64,000 nt of DNA from Ignavibacteriales bacterium (GCA_016177735.1 JACOUS010000014.1:62001-126000); one strand, 5' to 3'; counted from the stretch's first letter, positions 1 to 9,591 are shown. The notes: generated from the letters alone by a model not told the origin. Translations and numbers: made by a program.

Positions 1-1109
1 TCATCGTTTAACCGCGCTGTAACGAAATTCTCCGCCATATATGAAAAGAGAAGAAGAGTTATCAAAATCATTCCCCCCGAAAGAATAGCACGCATACTCA
101 ACTGTTTTTCAAAAATGGATCTCTCTTTGCCGAGAAGTTCGGCATTCGTTAGATTAATTCGCGAATCATATTCATTAAATAATTTATTATATATAAGGTA
201 AGAACCAGTGTAAAAAGGATCATAACTTTCATACCCGTAATTAAAAGTTTCCGGAATGAATATTCTCGATATAATTTCTTTTAAGGAAATTGAGATATCG
301 GATTCACAGCTTAAATAGACATGAATATTTTCAAGACTTTTATCGTTTGCTGCAGCTTGAAGAATTGAGTAAAGTTCATCTAATGAATTGGAAATTGAAT
401 CGGCATTTAAGCGCTGAGAACCCATTTCGTTTTGAGAATAAAATTCACCGCTGAAAATGCTGCCCGAATAATTAACAAGAGTATAAATGATTTTTCCGGT
501 AGTGAAATCAAGAAACAAAATATTCTTTTCACTAAAATGAGTCATCAAGTTTAACGACAAAGAAAAAGGTGAAACACTTATTATGCGTAAGCCGCCCGTA
601 TTACAAGAATCATATATTTTTGAAAGGATATCCGCTCTTGCAACAACTACAAAGAAATTTTTAGAATTCTCATCATGATTATATCGTTCAAAAGAGAAAT
701 GGAAATCATTTGCCGGTCGCCCTTCGGGCAGAAACTTGCTTGTATTTTCTTTAAACCATAATTCAACATCATCGGTATCATAAGGTAACGTCACTGAGGT
801 AAATTTGAAATCATTAATTCCGATTACTGTATAGATTTCGTGTAAGCTGTTTTGCTCAATAAATTTCTTTAGTAAGGTTTTAATTAATGAATAGTCGCCA
901 TCAATACTATGCCTCTCTGAAGCTATTACTTCTATCTTTCTTAGTTCTTTCGATTTACTAAGTTGATAAAAAGGTTCTCTACTTTTTATACAAACAAATT
1001 TTACAACAGATGAATGGATATCAATAAGTAAAAGTTTATTTACACCGGCAGTTCTTAAAAAACTGAATTTGGCAAGTATATTTTTTATCGATCTACTGTT
1101 AGTTGTCAT
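1..1109 (-). CDS. GspL/PilM-like actin-fold assembly protein (partial)
   Basis: This reading frame has no stop before the left edge, so the gene is cut by the window; about 369 codons are visible. I chose ATG at 1109 because the frame has a TGA just upstream. The protein begins as a soluble domain without signal peptide, with a 'LLLIDIHSSVVKFV' opening and a 'NILFLDFTTGKIIY' segment that fit the nucleotide-binding strands of the PilM/GspL actin-like fold. Near residue 345-362 a membrane helix follows ('AILSGGMILITLLLFSYM'), as in GspL or a PilM-PilN fusion. It starts 27 bp after the secretin stop, so it is the next gene of the same operon. The overall plan resembles the PilM/PilN protein at 56737-58326. 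Family identification is by architecture and context, not by a clear signature motif. Confidence 0.7.
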   Translation of the reverse strand, partial: MTTNSRSIKNILAKFSFLRTAGVNKLLLIDIHSSVVKFVCIKSREPFYQLSKSKELRKIEVIASERHSIDGDYSLIKTLLKKFIEQNSLHEIYTVIGINDFKFTSVTLPYDTDDVELWFKENTSKFLPEGRPANDFHFSFERYNHDENSKNFFVVVARADILSKIYDSCNTGGLRIISVSPFSLSLNLMTHFSEKNILFLDFTTGKIIYTLVNYSGSIFSGEFYSQNEMGSQRLNADSISNSLDELYSILQAAANDKSLENIHVYLSCESDISISLKEIISRIFIPETFNYGYESYDPFYTGSYLIYNKLFNEYDSRINLTNAELLGKERSIFEKQLSMRAILSGGMILITLLLFSYMAENFVTARLND

Positions 1110-1136
1110 CTGGTTAGATTTCGTTAAACTGTAAAA

Positions 1137-3032
1137 TCATTTTGAATAATTATATGATGAGAATCCAAAATCTTCACCATAATTTATCCGTGGAGTCAGA
1201 TAAATAATTAATTCTCCTTTGCTTTTCTTTTTTGTAGAACTTGTAAAAAATGTGCCGATCAAAGGAATATCTCCGAGCAGTGGGACCTTGTCTTCAATAT
1301 TCGTTTCTTTTTCTTGTATTAGCCCTCCAAGAATTATAGTCTCGCCGTCTTTTAACCTGACAGTTGAGAAAAATGATCTTGTATTAATAGCCGGAATTAA
1401 TCTTTTATCCGGGACGAAATCCCCTATCGGTGTTTGAAATTCTGGTTTAATTTCAAGTGTCAGTTCGTTGTTTGGATTAACCCATGGTGTAATTTCAAAA
1501 GAAATGTTTGCTTCAATTTTTTCAATTCGTTCTCTTTCTAAAAAATTGGTATTAACAGTGCTTTGAATAGGGACTACATCGTTAAAAACATAATTTTGCA
1601 CCGTGCCGATTTTCAAGCTTGCGGTATGACCGTTTAGAGTTGACAGAATTGGTTTCGATTTTACGTTGGCAATCCCATCTTGTTCGAGTGCTTTTAAGTT
1701 GATATAAAAGTCGTCGGGTAATTTACCAAGTTTTGCAACATCAATATCCTTACCGAAAAGATTAATATTTCCAACACTGTTTAAGAGGTTATTAATTTTT
1801 TTGCCGCTGGCTGTAACGTTAATACCGGGGAACCATTTATCCTTTTGACTTACGGTTGCCGAATCGCCTCTACCGGCTGTCAATCCAAATTGTTTTGTGT
1901 TGTCTAAATTATAATCAACAACTATTGCTTCAATCATTACTTGGGGGACGGGCTTGTCCATAACTTCAATATACTCTTCTAAACTCATGATATTCTCATA
2001 ATTACCCGAAAGTACAAGAGCATTGTGTTCAAGAGAGATATTTACCGAAAGCTGCTGAGTTAAATTATTCGGAAGCTTCTCTTTTATTTTATCGGCACGC
2101 AAATAATTCAACTTCACAAGTTTAGTGTTATCCAACGACTTCGAATTTTTATTCCCGATAATGTATGCTTCCTTATCTTTCTTAAATGTGAAATCTGTTC
2201 CCTTAAATAGATACTCCAGAGCTTTATCGATATCAACATCGTTGCAGCGCAGACTTACATTAACGTTCGCTACCCCAAGTTTGACTACTTGTAAATTCAT
2301 TTGCTGAAATAAATCGTTTACAACCTTATCAAGATTGGTTTCGGTAACGTTGATACTAACCTTATCGTTTTCGGCTGATACCCAATATGAATTTTTGTCT
2401 TGAGGATTTTTAGGATCTGTAGAATATGCATATGATGAACGGGATATATAATAGATAGAATCTTTAACCGTAAAAAGAAATCCGTTGTTTTGAAAAATAA
2501 GTTTGAGTCCCTTATCGAGCTCGACTTCGTTTAACGTACCCGATAATCTTCCCGTTGTTCCCTGGGTAACAAGAAAATTTTTATTCGTCTCCTTCCTCAA
2601 TTTATCAACGAACTTATTTATATCAACATTATCGAGTTTCATTGTAATTTTTCTTTTATCATAGATAATTTCGGGCCGCGGTTCTTCAGGTTTCGGTAAT
2701 ATCTTTTCTTCTTTTTTCTTAACGATAAACCTTTTGTTATCGTAACTGAAATCGAGACCGTTATCTTCTGCGATAATTTTTACAACACTAAACAAATCCA
2801 AATTATAGAGTGCCGTGGAGATTCTCGTCGTAATGTTATTATCAACAACTATATTGGTTTTGTATTCGTAAGCAATTGATCTGAGAACATCTTTTACGTC
2901 GGAATCCTTAAAATTAAGTGCGATAACGATACTCTTGCTGTTGGGCGGATATTTCAGTGAATCTTGCTGGGAAAACAGCAACGACTGCGGAATAAAAAGG
3001 AGTAGTATGATAAAACTATAATGTAGTTTCAC
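1137..3032 (-). CDS. gspD: Type II secretion/type IV pilus secretin
   Basis: Outer-membrane secretin through which the filament or exoprotein passes. There is an N-terminal signal peptide ending near FSQQ, several repeated N-type modules (residues ~35-330, each with a VDINKFVDKL/VNDLFQQM-like helix), and a C-terminal secretin core from about residue 365 (VMIEAIVVDYNLDNTKQFGL) to the end. The core holds the usual 'ETIILGGLIQE' and 'VPLLGDIPLIGTFF' signatures and a terminal 'ELIIYLTPRI'. About 631 aa, a normal length. An ATG at 3044 is possible, but a GAGG six bases before GTG 3032 and a typical K-rich signal-peptide start favour 3032. Its start overlaps the 3' end of gspE, so the two are translationally linked. 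Confidence 0.92.
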   Translation of the reverse strand: MKLHYSFIILLLFIPQSLLFSQQDSLKYPPNSKSIVIALNFKDSDVKDVLRSIAYEYKTNIVVDNNITTRISTALYNLDLFSVVKIIAEDNGLDFSYDNKRFIVKKKEEKILPKPEEPRPEIIYDKRKITMKLDNVDINKFVDKLRKETNKNFLVTQGTTGRLSGTLNEVELDKGLKLIFQNNGFLFTVKDSIYYISRSSYAYSTDPKNPQDKNSYWVSAENDKVSINVTETNLDKVVNDLFQQMNLQVVKLGVANVNVSLRCNDVDIDKALEYLFKGTDFTFKKDKEAYIIGNKNSKSLDNTKLVKLNYLRADKIKEKLPNNLTQQLSVNISLEHNALVLSGNYENIMSLEEYIEVMDKPVPQVMIEAIVVDYNLDNTKQFGLTAGRGDSATVSQKDKWFPGINVTASGKKINNLLNSVGNINLFGKDIDVAKLGKLPDDFYINLKALEQDGIANVKSKPILSTLNGHTASLKIGTVQNYVFNDVVPIQSTVNTNFLERERIEKIEANISFEITPWVNPNNELTLEIKPEFQTPIGDFVPDKRLIPAINTRSFFSTVRLKDGETIILGGLIQEKETNIEDKVPLLGDIPLIGTFFTSSTKKKSKGELIIYLTPRINYGEDFGFSSYNYSK

Positions 3033-4443
3033 GCAGCACCTCATCGTAAGTAGTTAAACCAAGCTTAATTTTTTCTAAGCCGGCATCTTTCAAAGTTTTA
3101 AATCCGTTTTCAACAGCTAATTTTTTAATAATGCCGGGTGATGCTTTTTGTGAAATTAAATCCGATAGGTTTTCGGATATATCGAAGAATTCAAAAATTG
3201 CCGTTCGTCCCGAATATCCTGTATAACTGCATTTAGTACAGCTGCTCCTTTCATAAAAACCTTGCGGTAAATCGGAAAACTCGTCATTAGTTTTTTCGAT
3301 CTTTGTTTTACAATCACACAATTTTCTTACGAGCCGCTGAGCAATTATCAGTTTTATCGAAGAAGCTACCAGGAAAGGTTCAATTCCCATATCGATTAAT
3401 CTTGTTATTGCCGAGATTGAATCATTAGTGTGAAGTGTGCTGAATACAAGATGCCCCGTAAGCGAAGAACGAATTGCAATCTCTGCAGTTTCGCGGTCTC
3501 TAATTTCTCCTACCATTATTACATCGGGGTCTTGCCGCAAAAAAGATCTAAGAGCACTTGCAAAATCATAACCTATTTCCGGCTTAACGTTGCTTTGGTT
3601 TATTCCTTCGAGGTTGTACTCAATCGGGTCTTCAATAGTTAAAATATTTTTTTCTATCGAATGGATTCGCTGCAAAGCGGCATATAAAGTTGTTGTTTTT
3701 CCGCTTCCGGTTGGTCCGGTAACTAATATCATCCCATACGGCAAATTGATTTTTTTTTGTAGAAGTTCTAACTGATCTTTTTCAAGTCCAAGGTTTGATA
3801 ACTCAATTTGTATCTGGGATCTATTCAAAATTCTTAGTACAATTTTTTCACCGAAGCTTGTCGGCAAAGAGGAAACGCGTATATCTATATTATTGTTATT
3901 ATGGGGAAATCTGATTTTGCCGTCCTGGGGTCTTCTCTTTTCTGAAATATCGAGGTTAGCCATAATTTTTAAACGGCTGATAATAGCAGCGCTTCTTGCC
4001 TTTGACAGATTATATATTTCTCTTAAATGACCGTCAACGCGATACCTGATTCTATATGCATGTTCAAACGATTCGAAATGAATATCCGATGCACCGGCTT
4101 TCACCGCATTTGAAATAATTTGATTAACGAATTCTACATTTGAGCTTTCGTTTACCGCGCTCTCAGATATTATTTCTGACTGACCGTTCTTTTTTGATTC
4201 TTCCGCCGGATAAATTTCTCTTAGCCTTGATAAAATAATTTCAGCCGGAAGTTCTACCGGTTTTATTTTTAAGCCTGTATGAAAGCTTATATCATTGATT
4301 AACCGCTGATTATTTTTATCCGATAAACCAACATGAAAATAGCCGTCTTCAATTTTTAACGGCAATATGTTTTCGTCGAAAGCTTTTCTTGCCGTTAGAA
4401 GCGAAGCAGCATCATTGGAGATATTTATTTGATACGATTTCAA
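3016..4443 (-). CDS. gspE: Type II secretion/pilus assembly ATPase GspE
   Basis: Cytoplasmic hexameric ATPase that powers pseudopilus assembly. 475 aa: short N-terminal region, then the GspE/PilB core with Walker A 'GPTGSGKTTTLY', Walker B region 'DPDVIMVGEIRD', the His box 'GHLVFSTLHTND', and a four-cysteine zinc knuckle (CDC... CTKC) near residues 385-420. The shorter N-terminus relative to the second ATPase (59651-61438) suggests a T2SS-type enzyme. Its start lies directly after the gspO stop (4444), with no gap, and it overlaps gspD downstream. Nothing looks damaged. Confidence 0.95.
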   Translation of the reverse strand: MKSYQINISNDAASLLTARKAFDENILPLKIEDGYFHVGLSDKNNQRLINDISFHTGLKIKPVELPAEIILSRLREIYPAEESKKNGQSEIISESAVNESSNVEFVNQIISNAVKAGASDIHFESFEHAYRIRYRVDGHLREIYNLSKARSAAIISRLKIMANLDISEKRRPQDGKIRFPHNNNNIDIRVSSLPTSFGEKIVLRILNRSQIQIELSNLGLEKDQLELLQKKINLPYGMILVTGPTGSGKTTTLYAALQRIHSIEKNILTIEDPIEYNLEGINQSNVKPEIGYDFASALRSFLRQDPDVIMVGEIRDRETAEIAIRSSLTGHLVFSTLHTNDSISAITRLIDMGIEPFLVASSIKLIIAQRLVRKLCDCKTKIEKTNDEFSDLPQGFYERSSCTKCSYTGYSGRTAIFEFFDISENLSDLISQKASPGIIKKLAVENGFKTLKDAGLEKIKLGLTTYDEVLRETTL

Positions 4444-5205
4444 TTAAACTCCGATAATTGTATAAAATAAAGGAAGTATCTTCTCATCAAAGACAGAAGT
4501 AAGTATAAAACCAATACCCAGAAAAAAACCAAATGGTATTCTTGTTTCACCGGAATGTGCTTTGCTTATTGATTTTATTAGATAGAATCCCGGAATGGAA
4601 ATAAGTGCGGAAAACCAGAGCCCTAAAAAGAAAAGTTGGTAGCCGAAAAATAAATTAATAACTGCCATTAGTTTTATATCGCCGTAGCCTATCACATTTT
4701 TATTAGTAATTATATCGAAGAGATTGTTTAAGAGTATAAACAGTACGCCTATCGAAAGCGAGATAATTACATTGAGGAGAAATTCCGTATTAAACAATGC
4801 GGCTTTCATCACAGAAATGAACAATAATATTATCACCAGCAAATTTGGAATTTTGTATGAATAGTAATCTATCACTGCAATGCACAACAACAAACAGTTA
4901 GCTGCAAAAAATAGGATGAACAACACCGACAAATTATATTCGATAAAAAAGATTAGCCCCATTGTCAACACAATCATTTCTATGATTGGATATCTCAAAG
5001 AAATATTTCTATGACAATAGCTGCATTTACCGCGTTGATAGATAAAATTAAAAAAAGGAATTAACTCAGCTGCCTTCAGCATTTTATCTCCGCACATACA
5101 ATAAGACCGGACCAAATCAAACTTCGATTTAAAGGAGAAATGTGAAATAACATTATTTGCAAAACTCCCGAATATTAATGAAACAAGAGCTGCAGCTACT
5201 ATCAT
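4444..5205 (-). CDS. gspO: Prepilin peptidase (type IV leader peptidase)
   Basis: Integral membrane aspartyl protease that removes prepilin leaders and methylates the new N-terminus. 253 aa with about seven hydrophobic segments. Two CxxC pairs near residues 36-62 (CMCG, CSYC) match the cytoplasmic zinc-binding domain. The catalytic aspartates are in 'IDYYSYKIPN' and in the GxGD motif 'GYGDIKLM'. The start overlaps the upstream lipoprotein stop by four bases (ATGA). It is the only prepilin peptidase visible in the window, so it may also process the pilins of the second cluster at 62890-63713. Confidence 0.94.
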   Translation of the reverse strand: MIVAAALVSLIFGSFANNVISHFSFKSKFDLVRSYCMCGDKMLKAAELIPFFNFIYQRGKCSYCHRNISLRYPIIEMIVLTMGLIFFIEYNLSVLFILFFAANCLLLCIAVIDYYSYKIPNLLVIILLFISVMKAALFNTEFLLNVIISLSIGVLFILLNNLFDIITNKNVIGYGDIKLMAVINLFFGYQLFFLGLWFSALISIPGFYLIKSISKAHSGETRIPFGFFLGIGFILTSVFDEKILPLFYTIIGV

Positions 5206-5759
5206 TCCGTGTCACTGATTTTTGAGGCTATCAGAACAATCATATCATCTATTTTCTCTACCAGTTTGTCATTGTATTTGCATGTATAGTTCGCAACACC
5301 AACAACTTCCTGATTTGCGACCGAAACAATCCTGAAACTTATATTTAGTTTCTTATCGTTATCGGCTTTGAAGTAATCTTCTTCGGTAATAAAATGGATT
5401 CTTCCAAGTATGAGGTAATTAGCTTTAAGTTTCTGACCAAATTTTTGAATTTGTTCAGAAGACATAAATTCGGTATTTGTGATTTCCATACTTGCTTGTG
5501 CATCGTTAACCCTTGCTCTTTCGATAACATTAAATCTCGTGTTTAGAAAAAATGCGTCAGCAAGTTTATCGGCTGTCAATTTACCGGCATCGCCCGGCAG
5601 CGGACCTATTTTTGAGAAATTAAGAATGGCAATACCGTTACCATCGAAATCTTTTCTAATTGATATTTCCGGTCCGCCAGAAAATAAATTTGTAATTGTA
5701 CCGCAGCTTATTAGCAGCGGAATAAGAATAAGGGGATAAAAGAGATGTTTGATTTTCAT
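5202..5759 (-). CDS. CsgG-like lipoprotein in secretion operon
   Basis: 185 aa with a lipoprotein signal peptide ending in the lipobox LISC, so it should be anchored to a membrane facing the periplasm. The body ('GIAILNFSKIG', 'ADAFFLNTRFNVIERARV', 'ANYLILGRI') follows the pattern of the CsgG/penicillin-binding-protein-activator LpoB-like fold: an N-terminal strand, a helix, then '(F)xVVERxxL'-type sequence. True CsgG forms an outer-membrane pore, but this protein is short and lacks an obvious barrel segment. In this operon it could act as a pilotin or secretin accessory; that is inference from position between gspG and gspO. Four-base overlap with gspO. Confidence 0.65.
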   Translation of the reverse strand: MKIKHLFYPLILIPLLISCGTITNLFSGGPEISIRKDFDGNGIAILNFSKIGPLPGDAGKLTADKLADAFFLNTRFNVIERARVNDAQASMEITNTEFMSSEQIQKFGQKLKANYLILGRIHFITEEDYFKADNDKKLNISFRIVSVANQEVVGVANYTCKYNDKLVEKIDDMIVLIASKISDTE

Positions 5760-5762
5760 AAT

Positions 5763-6173
5763 TTAGTCCGGGATTGTTTCTTTAATAATGCCGTCTTCAC
5801 TTACTTCCCAAACGTTGAACGTACCGTCGTTATCAAAATCTACAACAGCAGTTGCAACGGCTTTGAATGAGTTAACTTCGGCTTGCTCGATTTCAATTTT
5901 GTACCGTGCAGTTCCGCCTTCGGTAACCAGTTTTTCTTGTTCATAACCGATTTCAGCAACATTTGACGAATAGCGGTCGTACTCAAACTTGTAAGATTTT
6001 TCAAGCATGTATATTTGTTTCAAATTCATTTTTGCTTCTACAACTTTAGCCTTAGTTACAACAGGCATTAATCGGGGCAGAGCAAGCAAAACAAGAACAC
6101 CGATTATGACCAGTGCAACCATCAATTCTGTTAATGAAAATCCTTCTTGTACTGTAAATAATCTTCTTTTCAT
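5763..6173 (-). CDS. gspG: Major pseudopilin GspG-like
   Basis: Filament subunit of the secretion system. The start at 6173 (ATGAAAAG) lies one base after the gspF stop; an upstream extension to 6224 is open but would add residues not seen in pseudopilins. The leader is short and charged (MKRRLFTVQEG), followed by the cleavage site G|FSLTE with the conserved Glu5 and a hydrophobic helix of about 20 residues. The globular part is about 110 aa and ends with 'VDFDNDGTFNVWEV', an acidic turn that resembles the calcium site of GspG. Next gene downstream is the lipoprotein, four bases away. Confidence 0.88.
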   Translation of the reverse strand: MKRRLFTVQEGFSLTELMVALVIIGVLVLLALPRLMPVVTKAKVVEAKMNLKQIYMLEKSYKFEYDRYSSNVAEIGYEQEKLVTEGGTARYKIEIEQAEVNSFKAVATAVVDFDNDGTFNVWEVSEDGIIKETIPD

Positions 6174-6174
6174 G

Positions 6175-7221
6175 TTAAACACCAAAGTTGTTGACAATTT
6201 CAAATATCGGCATGTACATAGCAACCAATATTACTGCTACAATCACACCAATAGTTAATATTAGTACCGGTTCAAGTAACGAAGTAAGGTTATCAAGAAA
6301 AAATTCAAAGTCCTTTTGATAATAGCTGCTGATCAGCGAAAAGACTTTATCGAGTTGCGCGCTTTCTTCGCCGGCAATCAATAATTGTGAAAAGGTGATA
6401 TCAAAAAACCCGGATCTTTTTATAACTGCACTGAAACTTTCTCCCTTGGAAATTTTTTTTACTATAACATCTATCTCATCTTTAAATAATTTATTGGAAG
6501 TAGTATTCCTGGAAATTTTCAATGCTTCAAGTAGAGGAACTTTACTCCTCAAAAGAAATGATAAAGAGAGTGAAAAGCGGGCTACTACATTCTTAATGTA
6601 TATTTTAGAAATCAACGGTGCTTTAACTAAGAACAATTCAATAAATGAATTAAGCGTTTCAATCTTTTTGTAATTAATAAACAGAACTGCCAAAAAAACT
6701 ATCGCAATAAAAATTGTTGGGGAATTATCCTTTATTAAGAAACTGACTGCCATAATAGTTTGCGTAAGCGGAGGCAATGAAAATTTTGACGAAGTAAAAA
6801 GTGTCTGGAAAGTCGGTATCAAAAAGAAAACCATAAAAGAAATAACTCCGGCAGCAACAAATAAAACCAGCAAAGGGTAACGTATCGCCTGGATAACTTT
6901 TCTTTTCAGGCTTTGTATGGTTTCCATATACTCGGTGTACTCGCTTATAACAGTATCGAGTTGACCGGTTTCTTCTCCCACTCTCAAGTTTGCAATGTAT
7001 ATCTCGGAAAATAATTCGGGATATTTCGAAAAACTTTTTGAGAGTGATAACCCCGATTTAATATCCTTCAACGTTTTTTTAATGATCTCCCGAAACTTTT
7101 CGTTTTTCATCTGCATCGATAATATTTCCAAAGCCTGCACAAGCGATAACTTCGAAATCAGCATCAAGCTGAATGTCTTATTGAATTCTATAAATTCTTT
7201 GTTCGAAATCCGGTTGAACAT
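6175..7221 (-). CDS. gspF: Type II secretion inner-membrane platform GspF
   Basis: Polytopic platform protein of the pseudopilus machine. 348 aa from ATG 7221 (preceded by GAAAAG); the frame runs upstream to 7296 but those codons lie in a repeat-containing spacer. Two GspF domains are visible: residues ~15-135 ('LSLVQALEILS', 'GLSLSKSFSKYPELF', 'RVGEETGQLDTVI') and ~215-340 ('SKVPLLEALKIS', 'GESFSAVIKRSG', 'LIAGEESAQLDKVF'), each followed by long hydrophobic helices. The repeated GE(E/S) motifs are diagnostic. It sits between gspJ and gspG. Confidence 0.93.
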   Translation of the reverse strand: MFNRISNKEFIEFNKTFSLMLISKLSLVQALEILSMQMKNEKFREIIKKTLKDIKSGLSLSKSFSKYPELFSEIYIANLRVGEETGQLDTVISEYTEYMETIQSLKRKVIQAIRYPLLVLFVAAGVISFMVFFLIPTFQTLFTSSKFSLPPLTQTIMAVSFLIKDNSPTIFIAIVFLAVLFINYKKIETLNSFIELFLVKAPLISKIYIKNVVARFSLSLSFLLRSKVPLLEALKISRNTTSNKLFKDEIDVIVKKISKGESFSAVIKRSGFFDITFSQLLIAGEESAQLDKVFSLISSYYQKDFEFFLDNLTSLLEPVLILTIGVIVAVILVAMYMPIFEIVNNFGV

Positions 7222-7254
7222 CTTTTCACGTATAATGTGATTTATTATTATGGA

Positions 7255-7312
7255 ACACGGATAAAATCTGTGAGAATCTCCCGCAAAACGGGACAAGCTG
7301 TTTCATCCGTGT
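7255..7312 (-). repeat. Inverted repeat between gspJ and gspF
   Basis: In the 117-bp gap between gspJ (stop at 7339) and gspF (start 7221), ACACGGAT at 7255-7262 faces ATCCGTGT at 7305-7312, with a second inner pair CCCG/CGGG around a CAAAA loop near 7291. The wording (CACGGAT, AATCTGTGG) is of the short repeated kind seen in intergenic DNA of many Bacteroidota-like genomes. It could fold in the mRNA and modulate expression of gspF relative to the minor pseudopilins, or be a passive repeat. Confidence 0.6.
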
Positions 7313-7338
7313 AATCTGTGGTCTATTCTTCACATTCA

Positions 7339-7866
7339 TTACAAATTCTTAAACCGTTTGTACGGAATCTGTTTATTGTAAATAGTGCTATTGTAGATTC
7401 TGTTTTTTACTAGCATTAAAGAAATACTTTTGATACTATCCGATGCATACATATTGGTTTCACCGGTCGTCATTAAATTTTCCGCTTTGCCGTTTGCCAG
7501 AATCAGGCTGTTGCCGGAAATAAAAAAAACTTTCACTTCATATTTTTCTATTTCGTCCACGTACATAAATTTATTGCCGGTTATTTCTCCGGCAGAAAAA
7601 TTTAGTGTGCCGCCGCTGCTGATAATCTGTGATGTGCTGTCGTTTGTCTGTATAAAATATTGTTCCGATTTGTCCAGCATTTCTCCGAGCTTGTAGAAGA
7701 AATCGTATGTGGCGTGTTTCTCTTCTGCCCTCTTTGTTGTACCGATAAATATTTTATTGATCATCAGAAAAAAAGAAATGATGAAAGCAAGTGCCATAAA
7801 AGAAAGGTTGATGGTTACCATTAGTTCGATCAGAGTAAAACCTTTTTCGTCTTTTATCAATTTCAT
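7339..7866 (-). CDS. gspJ: Minor pseudopilin GspJ/PilW-like
   Basis: 175 aa. Leader MKLIKDEKG is followed by the prepilin cleavage site G|FTLIE with Glu5 and a hydrophobic helix (ELMVTINLSFMALAFIISFF). The body of about 140 aa has no motif I can name. Size and place (after the GspI-like protein and before GspF) suit GspJ, the larger minor pseudopilin that caps the filament tip with GspI and GspK. Its ATG overlaps the gspI stop by four bases, so the two are translated together. Individual I/J identity is an inference from size and order. Confidence 0.78.
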   Translation of the reverse strand: MKLIKDEKGFTLIELMVTINLSFMALAFIISFFLMINKIFIGTTKRAEEKHATYDFFYKLGEMLDKSEQYFIQTNDSTSQIISSGGTLNFSAGEITGNKFMYVDEIEKYEVKVFFISGNSLILANGKAENLMTTGETNMYASDSIKSISLMLVKNRIYNSTIYNKQIPYKRFKNL

Positions 7867-8207
7867 TTCTTTATGTCTGCCGAAAGTTTAACAAGCTCTT
7901 TTGGGTCTTGAACCGTTGTAACAACAACCTCGACTCTATTAAACCTTCCCATGCCGGTAATTTTTCGTTCGATTGATAAATTCTTATTCTCGTTTGTGTA
8001 GGCAGTATCTGTAAATATTTTTTTATTTATCGAATTAACGATTTCATTGTTTGCAAGGTAAAGCGCTTCATTCCTTAATAATATTTTGGGATTGGAAAAA
8101 AAATTTTTGTAAACCATAGCCGAAAGAACGATCAGAACACCGAGCAAGCCGATACTCACGAGTGTTTCAATTAATGTGTAGCCCGATTGGTCTTTCAGTA
8201 TTCCCAT
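7863..8207 (-). CDS. gspI: Minor pseudopilin GspI/PilV-like
   Basis: 114 aa with leader MGILKDQSG, cleavage site G|YTLIE (Glu5 present) and the helix 'TLVSIGLLGVLIVLSAMVY'. The short body matches the small GspI-type tip subunit. It overlaps the end of gspK by 13 bp and the start of gspJ by four, so the three minor pseudopilins form one tightly coupled block (K-I-J). Confidence 0.78.
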   Translation of the reverse strand: MGILKDQSGYTLIETLVSIGLLGVLIVLSAMVYKNFFSNPKILLRNEALYLANNEIVNSINKKIFTDTAYTNENKNLSIERKITGMGRFNRVEVVVTTVQDPKELVKLSADIKK

Positions 8208-9583
8208 GTTTCCTTAAGTATTTCCAGCTTGGGAGATTTCGTAAAACCAACCGGTATTAAAAATAATTCATCCAGTTTCTTCCGGTTGATGTTCAGATTA
8301 ACAAGCCAGTTTATGTATTGAGTCGGTTTTTTGTAAAACATTATGTTATACGTGTACAGAGTCCCGGTCACACTCGATGAGAGTTCAACATTATTTTCAC
8401 TGTAAATCAATCCCTGAATTTTGCTTTTATCGTCAATCAAAATCCTGCTCTTGTTTTTGTTTGATGCAGCATCCGAAGCCAATAACATTATTGTACCGTT
8501 TATTCTGCTCTCGTTTATCGTGATTGCACTTCTTTGTTTTGCCGTATCTTCAGGCTCAACATACAAACACAATATCGAAGGGAAATTCATCACCGCATTT
8601 TCACATTCGATTTCCTTTTGGGAAATGAACTGAACATTTTTACAAAGTACGTTTCCGCCGATCTTTATTTTACTTTTTGCCGACACTAATAAATTTTCTA
8701 TCACGGCTTCGGCATTTATTGTTAAAGTCGAATCGCAGTAAATCTCAAAATCAACATCGGTTACTGTTTTCGTTTCGACAGTTGTTTTACCGCTCACAAA
8801 TATTTGTTTTGTTTTTTTGTTGCTGGTTAAACTGCCCGTTAATGTCAAATCACCGTTAATAAATAACTGCGACGCGGTATCGTTCCGAGCAAGAAAATAT
8901 TTATCAATTGTTACGTTCTCGTCAAATATTTTGACTGCGCTTGTTATATTATCGTGCGCGTTGAAAATTTCATTTGTCAATACGCTGTCGTTGAACAATT
9001 TCGGAAATATTTTTTCCGATGCTTTAACGATTCCTTCGTGATAATTTTCGCGTACCTGACCAACACCGAATATTTTTCCTTTTGTAACTTTATCAGTAGT
9101 GCCGAGAATATTGCCTACAATTTTTGTACTGCCGGCAACCACTGCATTTAAACCTGGTCTTGAAATTACAACTGCATTATCAAAAGGGTCTTCTGCTTTT
9201 TCGGCAAGCAAGCAAGTTACCGCAGATGAATCGGTTTTATTTTTTGACTTTGCCGTTAAGCTGTAATAAAATCCTTTTTGCCTGCAGTTAAGCAGAACCT
9301 CTGTTGAATCAACCAAAAATATTTGCTCTTCGCTGAGATCGATTTTCTCTTTTGCAATGAACTGCTGGACAGCAGAGTAGCAAGCCAGATCGAGTTTCTT
9401 TTTGTTCTGTTTACGTATCTCGTATTTGTTGTAGATGTAAAAGAAATTTATTGTTAACACCAACAAAGTTGTAACAAGCAAAAACGTAACAAGTAAGTAA
9501 GGCAGCGCATAACCGGATTCGTCTTTAACTATTTTTGGCAAAAGATTCCGCGTTTTTTTAGACAAAGATATTTTGCTCCGCAA
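8195..9583 (-). CDS. Large minor pseudopilin, GspK/PilX-like
   Basis: 462 aa, first gene of the secretion operon. A leader of about 25 residues ends in DESG, then the processed end would be G|YALPYLLVTFLL: position 5 is Pro, not Glu. Loss of Glu5 is a known trait of GspK, the subunit at the extreme filament tip. The remaining 400 residues are rich in short beta-type repeats ('GDLTLTGSLTS', 'GNVLCKNVQFIS', 'SRINGTIMLLAS'), which suggests a beta-helix-like ectodomain and differs from classic GspK, which is near 330 aa. So the role (tip pseudopilin) is supported by leader and order, but the ectodomain looks particular to this lineage. Confidence 0.7.
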   Translation of the reverse strand: MRSKISLSKKTRNLLPKIVKDESGYALPYLLVTFLLVTTLLVLTINFFYIYNKYEIRKQNKKKLDLACYSAVQQFIAKEKIDLSEEQIFLVDSTEVLLNCRQKGFYYSLTAKSKNKTDSSAVTCLLAEKAEDPFDNAVVISRPGLNAVVAGSTKIVGNILGTTDKVTKGKIFGVGQVRENYHEGIVKASEKIFPKLFNDSVLTNEIFNAHDNITSAVKIFDENVTIDKYFLARNDTASQLFINGDLTLTGSLTSNKKTKQIFVSGKTTVETKTVTDVDFEIYCDSTLTINAEAVIENLLVSAKSKIKIGGNVLCKNVQFISQKEIECENAVMNFPSILCLYVEPEDTAKQRSAITINESRINGTIMLLASDAASNKNKSRILIDDKSKIQGLIYSENNVELSSSVTGTLYTYNIMFYKKPTQYINWLVNLNINRKKLDELFLIPVGFTKSPKLEILKETWEY

Positions 9584-9591
9584 GAATTGTC